Assembly: GCA_023393455.1 (NCBI GenBank)
Contig: JAEWLJ010000010.1
Location: forward strand, 1 to 64,000
Length of the DNA stretch: 64,000 bases
Direction: 5' to 3'
Origin: Methanobacteriota archaeon
GTDB taxonomy: Archaea; Halobacteriota; Methanomicrobia; Methanomicrobiales; Methanoculleaceae
Shown: piece after piece, positions 41,291 to 50,531 of the stretch
Layout: every line of letters begins with the position of its first letter
Numbering within the stretch: position 1 is the first letter of the stretch
Position numbers and translations under genes: made by a program
Notes under the pieces: generated by a model
What the model was told of the DNA's origin: nothing
Databases searched by the model: none
Seen by the model: the letters and a program-made list of their open reading frames with translations, nothing else

Positions 41291-42817
41291 ATGCAGAGAG
41301 CGCTGGTAGAGAAATTGAAAGAATCGGCACGGTCCATTCTGCCGATTACGGTTATTATTCTTCTCCTTCACTTCACCCTAGCCCCCCTGCCGTTCGGCAC
41401 GCTGATGCTCTTTCTCCCGGCAGTCGTCCTGCTCATCCTGGGCATGAGCGCCTTCACCCTCGGCGCCGACGTGGCCGTGATGCCGATGGGCGAACTGATA
41501 GGCGCGAAGCTGACCGAGTCGCGAAACCTCTGGCTGATGATCCTGATCAGTTTTCTGCTGGGCCTGGCGTTGACGCTGGCGGAGCCCGACCTGCAGGTGC
41601 TGACCCGGCAGGTTCCCGCCGTGCCGGCCTTCGTTCTCGCAAGCACGGTCGCCTTCGGCGTGGGCATCTTCCTCGTGCTCGCCATGCTGCGGATCCTCTT
41701 CCGGGTCAGGATCTCCTACCTCTTCATCCTCAGTTATGCCCTGATCTTCATCGTCGCCGCGTTCACCGCGCCGGAGTACATGGGGGTGGGGTTCGATGCG
41801 GGCGGCGTCACCACGGGCCCCATCACCGTGCCCTTCATCCTCGCACTGGGCGCCGGCGTCTCGGCGGTCCGTGCAGGGAGGACCACCGAAGAGGACAGTT
41901 TCGGGTTATGCGCCCTCTGCTCGATCGGGCCGATCCTGGCGGTCCTGATCATGGGAATCTTCTTCGACCCCACCGGCACCGGATACGCCTTTGAGACCCC
42001 TGCCACGGCAGACAGCATCCAGGAACTGGTGGCGCTGTATGCCGGGGGGCTGGTCGGGTTCTTCCTGGAGGTCTGTCTCATCCTGGTGCCCATCATCGTC
42101 TTCTTCGGAGCGTTCCAGGTCGTAAACCTGAAACTGCCCCGGGGCCAGCTGGTTCGGATCGGCGTGGGGCTCGTCTACATCCTCGTGGGGCTCACGATCT
42201 TCCTGACCGGGGTGTACATCGGGTTCATGCCCGCCGGGACCTACCTCGGTCATGCCATCGCGTCGTTACCCAACAACTGGATCCTGATCCCGTTAGGCCT
42301 GGTCATCGGTTTCTTCATCGTCGCCGCGGAGCCTGCAGTGCATATCCTCAACAAGCAGATCGAGGATCTCACGAACGGCGCCATCTCACGGCGGGTCATG
42401 ATGCTGGCCCTCTCGATCGGGGTCGGGATTGCCCTTGTCCTCGCCATGATCCGGATCCTTACGAGTATCGAGATCTGGTACTTCCTCCTGCCGGGCTACG
42501 CCATCGCCCTCCTGCTGACGTTCTTCGTGCCCCAGATCTTCACCGCGATCGCGTTCGACTCCGGCGGTGTGGCCGCGGGCACCATGGCGGCGGCATTCCT
42601 GCTCCCGTTCGCCCTCGGCGCCACCGATTCCGTGGGCGGCCCCTTGCTGCTGGATGCGTTCGGGATCATCGGTATCGTGGCCATGATGCCGCTGATAACC
42701 GTACAGGTCATCGGGCTGGTCTACCAGATCAAACTACGCAGGGCAAAAGCCGCGGAGAGGAAGCAGGCTGCAAGAGAAACCTTTGAGAAGGAGAATCTCG
42801 AGATTATTGATCTGTAA
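41291..42817 (+). CDS. DUF1538 membrane transporter (UmpAB-like)
   Basis: A 508-residue membrane protein with about 12-14 helices in two homologous halves. Each half carries the signature GVGFDAGGVTTGPITVPF or IAFDSGGVAAGTMAAAFLLP, which line up with each other. This is the DUF1538 family, for which UmpA/UmpB two-component cation/proton antiport has been reported in bacteria. Here both halves are one chain. The gene is followed 5 bases later by a tandem PII-like protein, so transport is probably under nucleotide or metabolite control. Confidence 0.87.
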   Translation: MQRALVEKLKESARSILPITVIILLLHFTLAPLPFGTLMLFLPAVVLLILGMSAFTLGADVAVMPMGELIGAKLTESRNLWLMILISFLLGLALTLAEPDLQVLTRQVPAVPAFVLASTVAFGVGIFLVLAMLRILFRVRISYLFILSYALIFIVAAFTAPEYMGVGFDAGGVTTGPITVPFILALGAGVSAVRAGRTTEEDSFGLCALCSIGPILAVLIMGIFFDPTGTGYAFETPATADSIQELVALYAGGLVGFFLEVCLILVPIIVFFGAFQVVNLKLPRGQLVRIGVGLVYILVGLTIFLTGVYIGFMPAGTYLGHAIASLPNNWILIPLGLVIGFFIVAAEPAVHILNKQIEDLTNGAISRRVMMLALSIGVGIALVLAMIRILTSIEIWYFLLPGYAIALLLTFFVPQIFTAIAFDSGGVAAGTMAAAFLLPFALGATDSVGGPLLLDAFGIIGIVAMMPLITVQVIGLVYQIKLRRAKAAERKQAARETFEKENLEIIDL

Positions 42818-42822
42818 GAGGA

Positions 42823-43530
42823 ATGAGAATGCTGCACGAGATATCCCCCGGCGCACCGCTCGTCTTGATGGTCACGATATTCGACCGCGGGCAGGATGAA
42901 CGGGTCATGGACCTGTTCACCCACGAGGGTGTGACGTTCAACCTGCTGACCCACGGAAGAGGTACGGCAAACTCCCAGGTCCTGGGTTTCCTGGGGCTCG
43001 GGGAGGCAGAGAAGACACTTCTCTTCAGCACGATGTCATCAGATGCATCAGACGTCCTGCTCAGGGAGGTTGGCGAGGTGGTGGGCCCGGATAAGCCCAA
43101 TCGCGGCATCGCTTTCACGCTGCCAGTCAATAGTATCTGCGGGGCTCCGGCAGTGAAAGGCCTGCTCGGCATATCGGAGATAGAGAGGGGAGGAGAACCT
43201 ATGGAAGAGAGAAGAGAGCACGATCTGATCGTGGTTGTTGCAAACCGGGGGTTTGCCGATGTCATCATGGAGACAGCCAAGGGTGCGGGAGCTACGGGAG
43301 GGACCGTCGTCCACGCACGGGGTACCGGCGCAAAGGAGATGGAGAAGTTCTTTGGTGTGGCCATCTTGCCCGAGAAGGACCTGATCCTGATCGTCGCGAA
43401 GGAGGAATCGAGATGCAGCATCATGGAGGCGATCGTCGCCGAGGCGGGACCCCAGACCGATGCCCGGGCTATCACGTTCTCTCTCCCGGTAACCGGCGTG
43501 GTCGGGATGCCCCCGGTATCCGTGGAGTAG
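42823..43530 (+). CDS. Tandem PII-like regulatory protein
   Basis: A 235-residue protein with two PII-like ferredoxin folds. The first (about residues 10-110) has LVLMVTIFDRGQDERVMDLF and HGRGTANS; the second (about 130-230) has LIVVVANRGFADVIMETAKG and HARGTGAKEMEKFFG. The T-loop regions are short and no uridylylation Tyr is obvious, so this is not GlnB/GlnK. It lies 5 bases after the DUF1538 transporter and is very likely its regulator, as PII proteins gate AmtB. The sensed ligand is unknown. Confidence 0.83.
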   Translation: MRMLHEISPGAPLVLMVTIFDRGQDERVMDLFTHEGVTFNLLTHGRGTANSQVLGFLGLGEAEKTLLFSTMSSDASDVLLREVGEVVGPDKPNRGIAFTLPVNSICGAPAVKGLLGISEIERGGEPMEERREHDLIVVVANRGFADVIMETAKGAGATGGTVVHARGTGAKEMEKFFGVAILPEKDLILIVAKEESRCSIMEAIVAEAGPQTDARAITFSLPVTGVVGMPPVSVE

Positions 43531-43592
43531 GGGGGCAGTTGCCGGACCGCCCGGTAGGGGGCCTATCCGGGCATTCTACGAACGATCTGGGT

Positions 43593-44261
43593 TCACCAGA
43601 CCCAGGCCTGGTCGACCCAGCGCTCGTAATCGCCCGGCCATTCGGGTTTTTCCCCGGTGATGACCGCTTCGAACTTCTTCTGGAACCGTTTGTGGAACGC
43701 TTCGATCTCCGGGTACTGCCGCCGGGTCCGGATCGCTTCAGCGAGCGTCTTGCCGAGTTCACGCGCACTCTCTTCCGACCGGATCAGGGTATCGGGGTCC
43801 TTCCGGAACGCGACCGCCACGCTGCCGATCGGCGTCGCACCGAGCATCTGGAGGAAGTGGTTCAGGTACACAGCGACCTCCTGCTCGGCGTGGTCGCCCG
43901 AGGTGGCGATCGAGCATCCATACTTCCCCGAGAAGGCCTGACACTGGATCCCGTCGGCCATACGGTCGATGAGCAGTTTCATCTGGCCGGTGACCTGGTC
44001 GATGTACACGGGCGACCCGAGCACAAGGCCATCGGCAGCCTTGATCTTCTCGTACAACCCCGGAAAATCGTCTTCCTCAGCGCACCTGCCCTCATGGAAA
44101 CAGGCACTGCAGGCGTTCCGAAATTTGATATCGAGGTCTATGAGGTTCACGAGATCGATATCTGCTCCTTCCTCCTTCGCACCTTCGAGGACCGCGATGA
44201 TGAGGCCCAAGGTAGCGCTTCTTTCGCCCCGGGGACTCCCGTTAATACCGAGTACCTTCAT
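43593..44261 (-). CDS. Flavodoxin-fold NADPH-dependent FMN reductase / iron-sulphur flavoprotein-like
   Basis: A 222-residue flavodoxin-fold protein. The FMN phosphate loop is GINGSPRGERSATL, the flavin ring loop is GSPVYIDQVTGQMK and a third contact is ATSGDHAEQE. CSACFHEGRC adds three Cys between strand 2 and the ring loop, resembling but not matching the compact cluster motif of Isf iron-sulphur flavoproteins. A C-terminal extension of about 60 polar residues is present. It is probably an electron-transfer or redox-stress protein. The ATG at 44261 has GGAGCGGTC before it. Confidence 0.82.
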   Translation of the reverse strand: MKVLGINGSPRGERSATLGLIIAVLEGAKEEGADIDLVNLIDLDIKFRNACSACFHEGRCAEEDDFPGLYEKIKAADGLVLGSPVYIDQVTGQMKLLIDRMADGIQCQAFSGKYGCSIATSGDHAEQEVAVYLNHFLQMLGATPIGSVAVAFRKDPDTLIRSEESARELGKTLAEAIRTRRQYPEIEAFHKRFQKKFEAVITGEKPEWPGDYERWVDQAWVW

Positions 44262-44419
44262 GATGACCGCTCCAGAGAGTGGCGCCCATCGATCGTGCCG
44301 GGTTATGAAGGTTGTTGCCGGGAGAGCGGCGTCGCGCCCCAGACCCGGGTAGTCACTCATGCCGTTATTCGGCTAACCCTGGAGAAAAAGATGGACCGGC
44401 CGCAGATGTCGACCTTCCT

Positions 44420-46102
44420 TCACGCAACTTTCGTAATTCTCGTCTCCGCCTTCGCGTCCACCAACTTTGGGAGTGACTCCATATACGCGACCAACGCGTC
44501 GACGTCGGACGGCCCGTTGACCACATTTGTCCCTTCAGTAAACACGGTATACCTGTCGCCGCCGGTTGCGAGGAAATCGACCATTGCCGCCGTGTAACTC
44601 GCGTTCGGGTCGAGCAGGGTGCCGTTCACCCGGATATCGACGATCCTATCCCCGGCAGGCTTCCTCTCGTCGAAGGTGTACGACAGTCCCGATACGGCGA
44701 GGTTATGGGGCGGCAACGGAGTCTCCCACTGCCGTTCCAGCGCGTCCCGGACCTGTTCTCCCGTCATGGTCATCGAGAGAACGGTCGAAGAGAAGGGCTG
44801 CACCGCATACAGGTCGCCCCATGTGACGTTCCCCTCCGGTATCTCGGCCCGGAGTGAGCCGGTGGTGATGAACGCGATATCGGCATTCATCGCCGCCCGC
44901 TGGCCGTCGGCGACGAGGTTGCCGAGCGCGGATTCGCCGGCATCGGTCTGCAGCCGCGTGAGATCTGCGGATGTTGTCGTTACGACCCGGCCCGTCAACG
45001 GCTCGACCGCCGCTTCGCAGGCCTCAAGCAGGGCCAGGGCATCCGGGTCGGGAGCGGTGCCGTTTTTGTATGCCGAGACGATCCGCGCCGATGCGTGGGT
45101 GACCTCACCGGTGAGGGGATCGATGACGATATCGATGTCGGTAAATGCCCTGCCGTAACTGTAGGCCTGCGTCACCAGCACCGGGTTTCCACCGGCGTTC
45201 TCCAGGTAGGCGTTGGTGAACGCATGGGTATGGCCCGAGAGGACAACATCCACGTCCCCATCAAGGCCGGCGACGATCGCGGCGACCCTGCCGGTGACGT
45301 TCTCCCCCTCCCGGGTCGGACCGTCGTAGGGGTCCTGCGAGCCGCCTTCGTGGAGGAGGACGACGATCGCGTGCACCCCCTGCTGCTGGATCTCCGGGAT
45401 GTAACGGTTGATCGACGAGATCTCGTCTCCGAAGCGGAACTCCTCGATGTTCGCCGCCGTCACGATCGAGGGCGCCTCGACGGTCGTGGCGCCTATGAAC
45501 GCTACCTTTGCACCGCCGGCGTCGCGGATGGTGTAGGGAGCGGCAAGGAGGGTGCCGTTCGTCTTCCAGGCCACGTTCGAGGAGACGTACTCCGCTGCCG
45601 CGCCCGGGTAGGCGTGTACCGGGCGGGCGAGGGTCGTCGCACCGTTCCCGCCGCGGATCATCCGCAGCAGTTCGTCCGTGCCCCGGTCGAACTCGTGGTT
45701 GCCGAAGGTCGCGATCATCCCCGGCGAGCCGTCCGCGAGGCCGTTGAAGAAGAGCAGGGCGGGCTCGTCCAGCAGCAGCCCGGACTCGGGCGGCGACGCC
45801 CCGACGACGTCGCCAGGGAGTGCTATGAACGTGGCTGCCCCGACGGCATCCGTCATCGCGTATTTGAGGTATGACGCAAGCACCGGCGCGCTCCCGGCCG
45901 GCTCGCCGCCGAGTTTCTGCCCGTCGGGGAGCTGCCCGTGGAAGTCGTTGACCGCAAGAATCTTGACATGCACCGGCTCAGTCTCCTGGGAGGGGTAACC
46001 GGAGAGTGCGATGGGGGCGAGAACGACGGCAAGAAGAATCAGTAACCCGATGATCGCCTGCCGTCGGGGCGATCCGGCGCTTGTGGACGATCCGGCTGTC
46101 AT
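44420..46102 (-). CDS. Secreted or membrane-anchored 5'-nucleotidase / UDP-sugar hydrolase
   Basis: A 560-residue enzyme that removes phosphate from nucleotides outside the cell. A membrane-anchor or signal segment at about residues 14-34 is followed by a metallophosphatase domain: AVNDFHGQ, GDVVGASPPES, FGNHEFDRG and LSGHTHAF supply the two-metal ligands. The C-terminal 5'-nucleotidase domain (TGEQVRDALERQWETPLPPH, VDFLATGGDRYTVF) holds the substrate site. TATA-like TATTTATG lies about 20-30 bases before the ATG at 46102. A broken duplicate lies at 40714, in the same orientation. Confidence 0.92.
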   Translation of the reverse strand: MTAGSSTSAGSPRRQAIIGLLILLAVVLAPIALSGYPSQETEPVHVKILAVNDFHGQLPDGQKLGGEPAGSAPVLASYLKYAMTDAVGAATFIALPGDVVGASPPESGLLLDEPALLFFNGLADGSPGMIATFGNHEFDRGTDELLRMIRGGNGATTLARPVHAYPGAAAEYVSSNVAWKTNGTLLAAPYTIRDAGGAKVAFIGATTVEAPSIVTAANIEEFRFGDEISSINRYIPEIQQQGVHAIVVLLHEGGSQDPYDGPTREGENVTGRVAAIVAGLDGDVDVVLSGHTHAFTNAYLENAGGNPVLVTQAYSYGRAFTDIDIVIDPLTGEVTHASARIVSAYKNGTAPDPDALALLEACEAAVEPLTGRVVTTTSADLTRLQTDAGESALGNLVADGQRAAMNADIAFITTGSLRAEIPEGNVTWGDLYAVQPFSSTVLSMTMTGEQVRDALERQWETPLPPHNLAVSGLSYTFDERKPAGDRIVDIRVNGTLLDPNASYTAAMVDFLATGGDRYTVFTEGTNVVNGPSDVDALVAYMESLPKLVDAKAETRITKVA

Positions 46103-46233
46103 GAAATGAGGTCTTCTCCGACGGCATAAATACCAGCCGGAATAGATCCGGGCGGGAACGAAGAAAAGGGCGTTTATGCCACCGGATCGGATCACGGCCG
46201 GCCCGGCGTGGCGGGTGCCGGCGAGGCGGCCGC

Positions 46234-46671
46234 TCAGCCGTCCCGCGGGAGGATCGCTACGACCGTGATCGCGTAGGTGATCGTCTCTCCGGCGAGCGGG
46301 TGGTTGGCGTCGACGGTGATACGTTTCTCGTCCACGTCGAGGACGGTCACCAGGCAGGGTTTGCCCATGACTTCGACGCGGACGAATTCGCCGACAACCG
46401 GTTCGTGGTCGAGGGTCAGTTTCGTCCGTTTCACCGTGACCACGAGTTTCCGACGAAACTTCCCGTAGGCCTTCTCCGGGGGCAGCACCACGGTCACCGT
46501 CTCACCCGGCTCTCTCCCCATCAGCGCCTCCTCGAAGAGGGGGTTGATCTGGTTCGCCCCGAGGGTGACCCTGACGGGTTCGCCCGGGCGGGTGTCCTCG
46601 AAGACCTCGCCGTCGGGGCGGGTGCTGGTGAAGTGCAGGAGGAGGGTGTCACCGGCGGCTACGTGTGGCAT
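46234..46671 (-). CDS. FKBP-type peptidyl-prolyl cis-trans isomerase, SlyD-like
   Basis: A 145-residue short archaeal FKBP. The isomerase core shows GDTLLLHFTSTRPDGEVFED, PLFEEALMGREPGE and VVLPPEKAYGKF, and is interrupted by an insert-in-flap domain (PVVGEFVRVEVMGKP and on). NHPLAGETITYAITV closes the fold. These proteins help proline isomerisation and hold unfolded chains. It is a single gene with no clear operon partner. Confidence 0.93.
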   Translation of the reverse strand: MPHVAAGDTLLLHFTSTRPDGEVFEDTRPGEPVRVTLGANQINPLFEEALMGREPGETVTVVLPPEKAYGKFRRKLVVTVKRTKLTLDHEPVVGEFVRVEVMGKPCLVTVLDVDEKRITVDANHPLAGETITYAITVVAILPRDG

Positions 46672-46772
46672 GAGTGCGTGATCAGTTGGGCGGGGCGGGG
46701 TTTAACTCTCACGATATCCGGGCAGGAGAGCACCGGAGTTAGATTTATGCACACGCTGGATGATTACGGATC

Positions 46773-47324
46773 ATGCGCCAATACCAGATAGCCGTCATCG
46801 TCGGAAGTCTCCGGAAGGACTCATACAACCGGAAACTTGCGACCGCCATCGCGAAACTGGCACCTCCGGAGTTCTCGTTTCACCAGGTGCAGATCAGCGA
46901 CCTGCCACCGTATAACCAGGATGACGATGAGGACCAGGCGGCATCCGTGAGAAGAATGAAGGCCGAGATCCAGGCCGCTGACGGTGTCCTGATCGTGACC
47001 CCGGAGTACAACCGCTCGATCCCCGGCGTCCTCAAGAACGTCCTCGACCACGGTTCACGTCCTTACGGCCAGAACGTCTGGACCGGAAAACCGGCGGGCA
47101 TCCTGGGCGTCTCTCCCGGTTCTGCCGGGACTGCCATGGCCCAGCAACACCTGCGCAACATCCTCGCAGCCCTGGACATGCCCACGCAGGGCCAGCCTGA
47201 AGCGTTCATCCAGGTGCGGGAAGGCCTCTTCGATGAATCAGGGGGGATCGGCGAGGCGAGCAGACCGTACCTGCAGAAATGGATGGACCGCTATGTTGCA
47301 TGGGTGAAAAGCCATGCGGAGTAG
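46773..47324 (+). CDS. NADPH-dependent FMN reductase, chromate/quinone reductase type
   Basis: A 183-residue flavodoxin-fold reductase. GSLRKDSYNRKLA is the FMN phosphate loop and PEYNRSIPGVLKNVLDHGSR is the strongly conserved ring-binding segment of the ChrR/YieF group. SPGSAGTAMAQQHLR follows. Such proteins reduce quinones, chromate or other electron acceptors by two electrons. The pirin gene lies 41 bases downstream on the same strand, so both may act in redox stress. Confidence 0.92.
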   Translation: MRQYQIAVIVGSLRKDSYNRKLATAIAKLAPPEFSFHQVQISDLPPYNQDDDEDQAASVRRMKAEIQAADGVLIVTPEYNRSIPGVLKNVLDHGSRPYGQNVWTGKPAGILGVSPGSAGTAMAQQHLRNILAALDMPTQGQPEAFIQVREGLFDESGGIGEASRPYLQKWMDRYVAWVKSHAE

Positions 47325-47365
47325 GGCAGCCCCGGACGTTCCCTTCACCGGAGGGTGGTAGGATT

Positions 47366-48220
47366 ATGGAAGGAGAGATGCGCGAAGCAATCGAGGTCCT
47401 CGCGGCCCGGCCGACGCTCGAAGGGGCCGGGGTCCGGCTCCGGCGGGCCTTCGGGTTCGCTGAGGTCCCGCGGTTCGACCCGTTCCTGATGCTCGACGAC
47501 TTCCGGGGCAACCGGCCGGAGGACTACCTGGCCGGCTTTCCCTGGCACCCGCACCGGGGGATGGAGACGGTGACCTACATGCTCGAGGGCAGGATCGAGC
47601 ACGGCGACAGCATGGGCCACGCCGGCACCGTCGAGGCCGGCGGGGTGCAGTGGATGACGGCTGGTTCCGGGATCCTCCACCAGGAGATGCCCAGACCCGT
47701 CGGCGGGCGGATGGGCGGGTTCCAGCTCTGGGTGAACCTGCCTGCCGCGGAGAAGATGATGGACCCGCGGTACCAGGAGGTTGCCGGGGACGCGATCCCG
47801 GTGGTGCACGGGAACGGCGCGACGGTCCGCGTGGTCGCGGGGGAGCACGGCGGGGCTCAAGGGCCGGTGACCGGGATCGTGGCCGCCCCGACGTTCCTGG
47901 ACGTGGCGCTCCAGCCCGGCACGGTCTTCAACCACCAGACAGACCGGGCACTGACGGCGTTCGCCTACGTCTTCTCCGGGACGGCGGCCTTTGGTGAAGG
48001 CGGGACTGCCGTCGAGAGCGCCCACGTGGTCAGGCTCGGCCCCGGGGGCCTGGTCCGGGCAGAAGCGGGGCCGGACGGTGCACGGTTCCTGCTCATCGCA
48101 GGCCGGCCGATCGGCGAGCCGGTGGCCTGGCGTGGCCCGGTCGTGATGAACACGGACGGGGAACTCCGCGAGGCGTTCCGCGAGCTCGACGAGGGGACGT
48201 TCGTGAAGAAGCGGGGGTAA
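47366..48220 (+). CDS. Pirin-family bicupin
   Basis: A 284-residue bicupin. The metal site of the first cupin is WHPHRGMETVTYMLEGRIEH and GILHQEMP, giving the His, His, His and Glu of pirin-type iron sites. The conserved FDPFLMLDDFR precedes it. The C-terminal cupin is less conserved. Some pirins are quercetin dioxygenases and others regulate proteins, so the role here is unknown. The start is the ATG at 47366 after GGAGGGTGG; the open frame upstream overlaps the FMN reductase. Confidence 0.92.
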   Translation: MEGEMREAIEVLAARPTLEGAGVRLRRAFGFAEVPRFDPFLMLDDFRGNRPEDYLAGFPWHPHRGMETVTYMLEGRIEHGDSMGHAGTVEAGGVQWMTAGSGILHQEMPRPVGGRMGGFQLWVNLPAAEKMMDPRYQEVAGDAIPVVHGNGATVRVVAGEHGGAQGPVTGIVAAPTFLDVALQPGTVFNHQTDRALTAFAYVFSGTAAFGEGGTAVESAHVVRLGPGGLVRAEAGPDGARFLLIAGRPIGEPVAWRGPVVMNTDGELREAFRELDEGTFVKKRG

Positions 48221-48271
48221 GCGACGTACAGAATCGGTGGCACATTCAGGTTTTTGACCTGACGAGAAAAG

Positions 48272-48344
<73 letters not shown>

Positions 48345-48408
48345 GTGAAGCACCATTTATGTTGGAGTTTTACCCTATAAAAGGTTACGGCTGAAACCGG
48401 GGTGAGAA

Positions 48409-49155
48409 TCAGGCGGGATCTCCCGACTCCCCCTCATCCGCGGCGTCGATTGCCGCGAGCGCGGCTATGCTGGCGGTCACCCCGTCGAAGGTCTCCACCT
48501 CGATGATGGGGGTGGCGCCGCTCCTCCGCACGGCCTTCATCACGGCCGAAAAGTCGATCGTCCCGTCCCCGACCGGCGAATGCGTATCTCCGGTGCCGTC
48601 GTTATCGTGCAGGTGGAAGTGCGCCGCCGGGTGGGTGAGGAAACAGTCCAGGCACCCGTTCTGGTTCGCGTGGCCGACATCGAGCGCGAGCCCGATCCCG
48701 TCGATGAGCGGCAGGTCGTCGCAGGTGCGCAGGAAGAAGTACTCCCAGTTCCCCATGTTCTCGACGAAGAACGTGACCGAGAGTTCCTCGGCCGCCCGGG
48801 TCAGTTCGGAGAGCGACTGCCGGAACCGCGCCACCGCCTCCTCCCGCTCCTGGACCCACGCGTAGTAGCCCGGGTGGATGACCACATCCGCCCCGACCTC
48901 GGCGGCGACGGCGAAGGTCTGCGCCAGGACCTCGACGCTCGCCCGCCGGATCGGCTCGAGAAGGCTTGCAATGTTGACCCCCCGGGACGGTGCGTGGATG
49001 AAGTAACGGTACGAGTAACTCTCGAGCGGTTCCACACTGGAAATATAGTGCAGCCCGTCGTCCATCACCTCCACGCAGTCGGTGATAGGAGCGAGCCTCT
49101 CGAGCGCGTGGGATAGCGGCTCGTGGTGAAGGCAGTAGGTGGAGATTCCGAACAT
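48409..49155 (-). CDS. Sugar phosphate isomerase/epimerase-like TIM-barrel protein
   Basis: A 248-residue xylose isomerase-like TIM barrel (AP endonuclease 2 family). Metal ligands are visible in HPGYYAW, VENMGNWEY (Glu), LDVGHANQNG (Asp-x2-His), HFHLHDNDG and IEVETFDG (Glu). The family includes endonuclease IV and many sugar isomerases; this one is shorter and lacks obvious DNA-binding loops, so sugar-type chemistry is likelier. The start at 49155 lies about 30 bases after a CTATTTATC TATA element, so the mRNA may be leaderless. It is divergent from the helical-repeat protein. Confidence 0.85.
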   Translation of the reverse strand: MFGISTYCLHHEPLSHALERLAPITDCVEVMDDGLHYISSVEPLESYSYRYFIHAPSRGVNIASLLEPIRRASVEVLAQTFAVAAEVGADVVIHPGYYAWVQEREEAVARFRQSLSELTRAAEELSVTFFVENMGNWEYFFLRTCDDLPLIDGIGLALDVGHANQNGCLDCFLTHPAAHFHLHDNDGTGDTHSPVGDGTIDFSAVMKAVRRSGATPIIEVETFDGVTASIAALAAIDAADEGESGDPA

Positions 49156-49299
49156 ACAGAATGTTCCGGCGGGGACGATAAATAGGTTCGGAACGGGCAC
49201 CTCCCGGTGTAGTGCCGCCGCGCCCGGCACGGGACAGCCCATCGCGGCAAAAAGGGTGAATCCGCATGGTTTATACACTCGACACCACAAGTGAATAGC

Positions 49300-50475
49300 A
49301 TGGCTGACGGCTTCGTCCCCGAGGTTGTTGTCTCGAACCGGCTTGAAAAAGCAAAGGCCGAGATCTTCTCCTACATAGAATCCAATGCCGAAGCCATCGA
49401 CGAGAACTTCCCCGTCTTCTTCGGGAACGTCGTCACGATCCTCGACCGTGCGGGCGTCCCCATCGCTGATGCAGCCTACGACGAGTTCATCGACGCAATC
49501 GTGTATCGGGTCTTCGAGGCCAGCAAACGCGCCGGGGACCTGAAGTTCCTCAACCGCGCCTGCGAGATCGCCTGCGGTATGAAGCGCAAAAAAGAGCGCA
49601 AAGCGGGCGTCCACCTCGCCGCCGCCGTCAAACTGATGAAGATGGGGATGCCGCTCGCGGCGACCCACTTCCTCCAGCCCTACCGCAAGCACGACGCCGC
49701 TGTCGGGTGCTGGTACGCTTACTGCTACTACGTGCTCTATAAAGAGGGGTCGGCCGAACCCGGCTACTCGGCCGCGGAACGATGGAACTACCTGAAGGCC
49801 GCGCGCCAGTACATGGAGGAACTCGGGCAGTTGCGGCCGGGAATGCAGCGGCTGGTCAGGGGCGAACTCGAACAGGACCGGTCGCTTGCCGAGCCGTTCT
49901 GGGTGATGATCTTCCTTGCGACCGAGTGGATCCCCGAGAACCGCTGGTTCCTGGAGATCGGGATCGCGCAGAGCAAACAGGAGAAGAACGACGTTGCTCT
50001 GGTCAAGATGCTCCAGATCGGCCTCATCCGGTTCCCCGACGAGATCCTCTTCTACCGGGAGGCCTACCACCTCAAGTTCGAGCAGGGCGACCTCGCCGAC
50101 GCCCTGGGCCTCATCCGCGACCTGGTCCAGAGGTTCCCCGACGACCTCGAACCGGTCTACTATAGCCTTCGGACCACCCTCTACCTCCCGGGGGAGGAGT
50201 TCAACACGTTCCGCAAATCCGCCGAACAACTGAAGATGCCGGGCCACGTCCTCTGCCTCCTCGACTACGCGTATGCCTTCCTCAGGGGGAGAAGGGGGCA
50301 GGCGACCCTCTGTCTCGACGAGTTCCAGAGGAAATATCCCTCGCTGAACTACTACTCCGACATACTCCGGTTCATCACCGCCGACATCCCCCCGACCGAG
50401 AAGGGCGTCAACGCGGCGGTCTTCACCTCGGTCGACAATTTCTGCAAGAGGATGCTCAAGATCGGCGACGCCTGA
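49300..50475 (+). CDS. Alpha-helical repeat protein (TPR-like), unknown function
   Basis: A 391-residue soluble protein made almost wholly of amphipathic helix pairs, TPR-like in the second half (YYREAYHLKFEQGDLADALG, LIRDLVQRFPDDLEPVYYSL). It has no signal peptide, membrane segment or catalytic motif. The ATG at 49300 is preferred over a GTG 9 bases upstream. GTTTATACAC lies 23-32 bases before it as TATA box. A scaffold role is plausible. No family name is recognised. Confidence 0.75.
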   Translation: MADGFVPEVVVSNRLEKAKAEIFSYIESNAEAIDENFPVFFGNVVTILDRAGVPIADAAYDEFIDAIVYRVFEASKRAGDLKFLNRACEIACGMKRKKERKAGVHLAAAVKLMKMGMPLAATHFLQPYRKHDAAVGCWYAYCYYVLYKEGSAEPGYSAAERWNYLKAARQYMEELGQLRPGMQRLVRGELEQDRSLAEPFWVMIFLATEWIPENRWFLEIGIAQSKQEKNDVALVKMLQIGLIRFPDEILFYREAYHLKFEQGDLADALGLIRDLVQRFPDDLEPVYYSLRTTLYLPGEEFNTFRKSAEQLKMPGHVLCLLDYAYAFLRGRRGQATLCLDEFQRKYPSLNYYSDILRFITADIPPTEKGVNAAVFTSVDNFCKRMLKIGDA

Positions 50476-50531
50476 GGGTGCCGCGATGAGCAGCCTGATA
50501 GCCTCTCGCGCTGGATACTGGTGAGGACAAC

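Noticed and set aside
39001..47000. The accessory region as a genomic island, prophage or defence island.
   Set aside because: There is one AT-richer gene, pseudogenes and repeats, but no integrase, transposase, phage or defence gene, and no tRNA att duplication at the edges.
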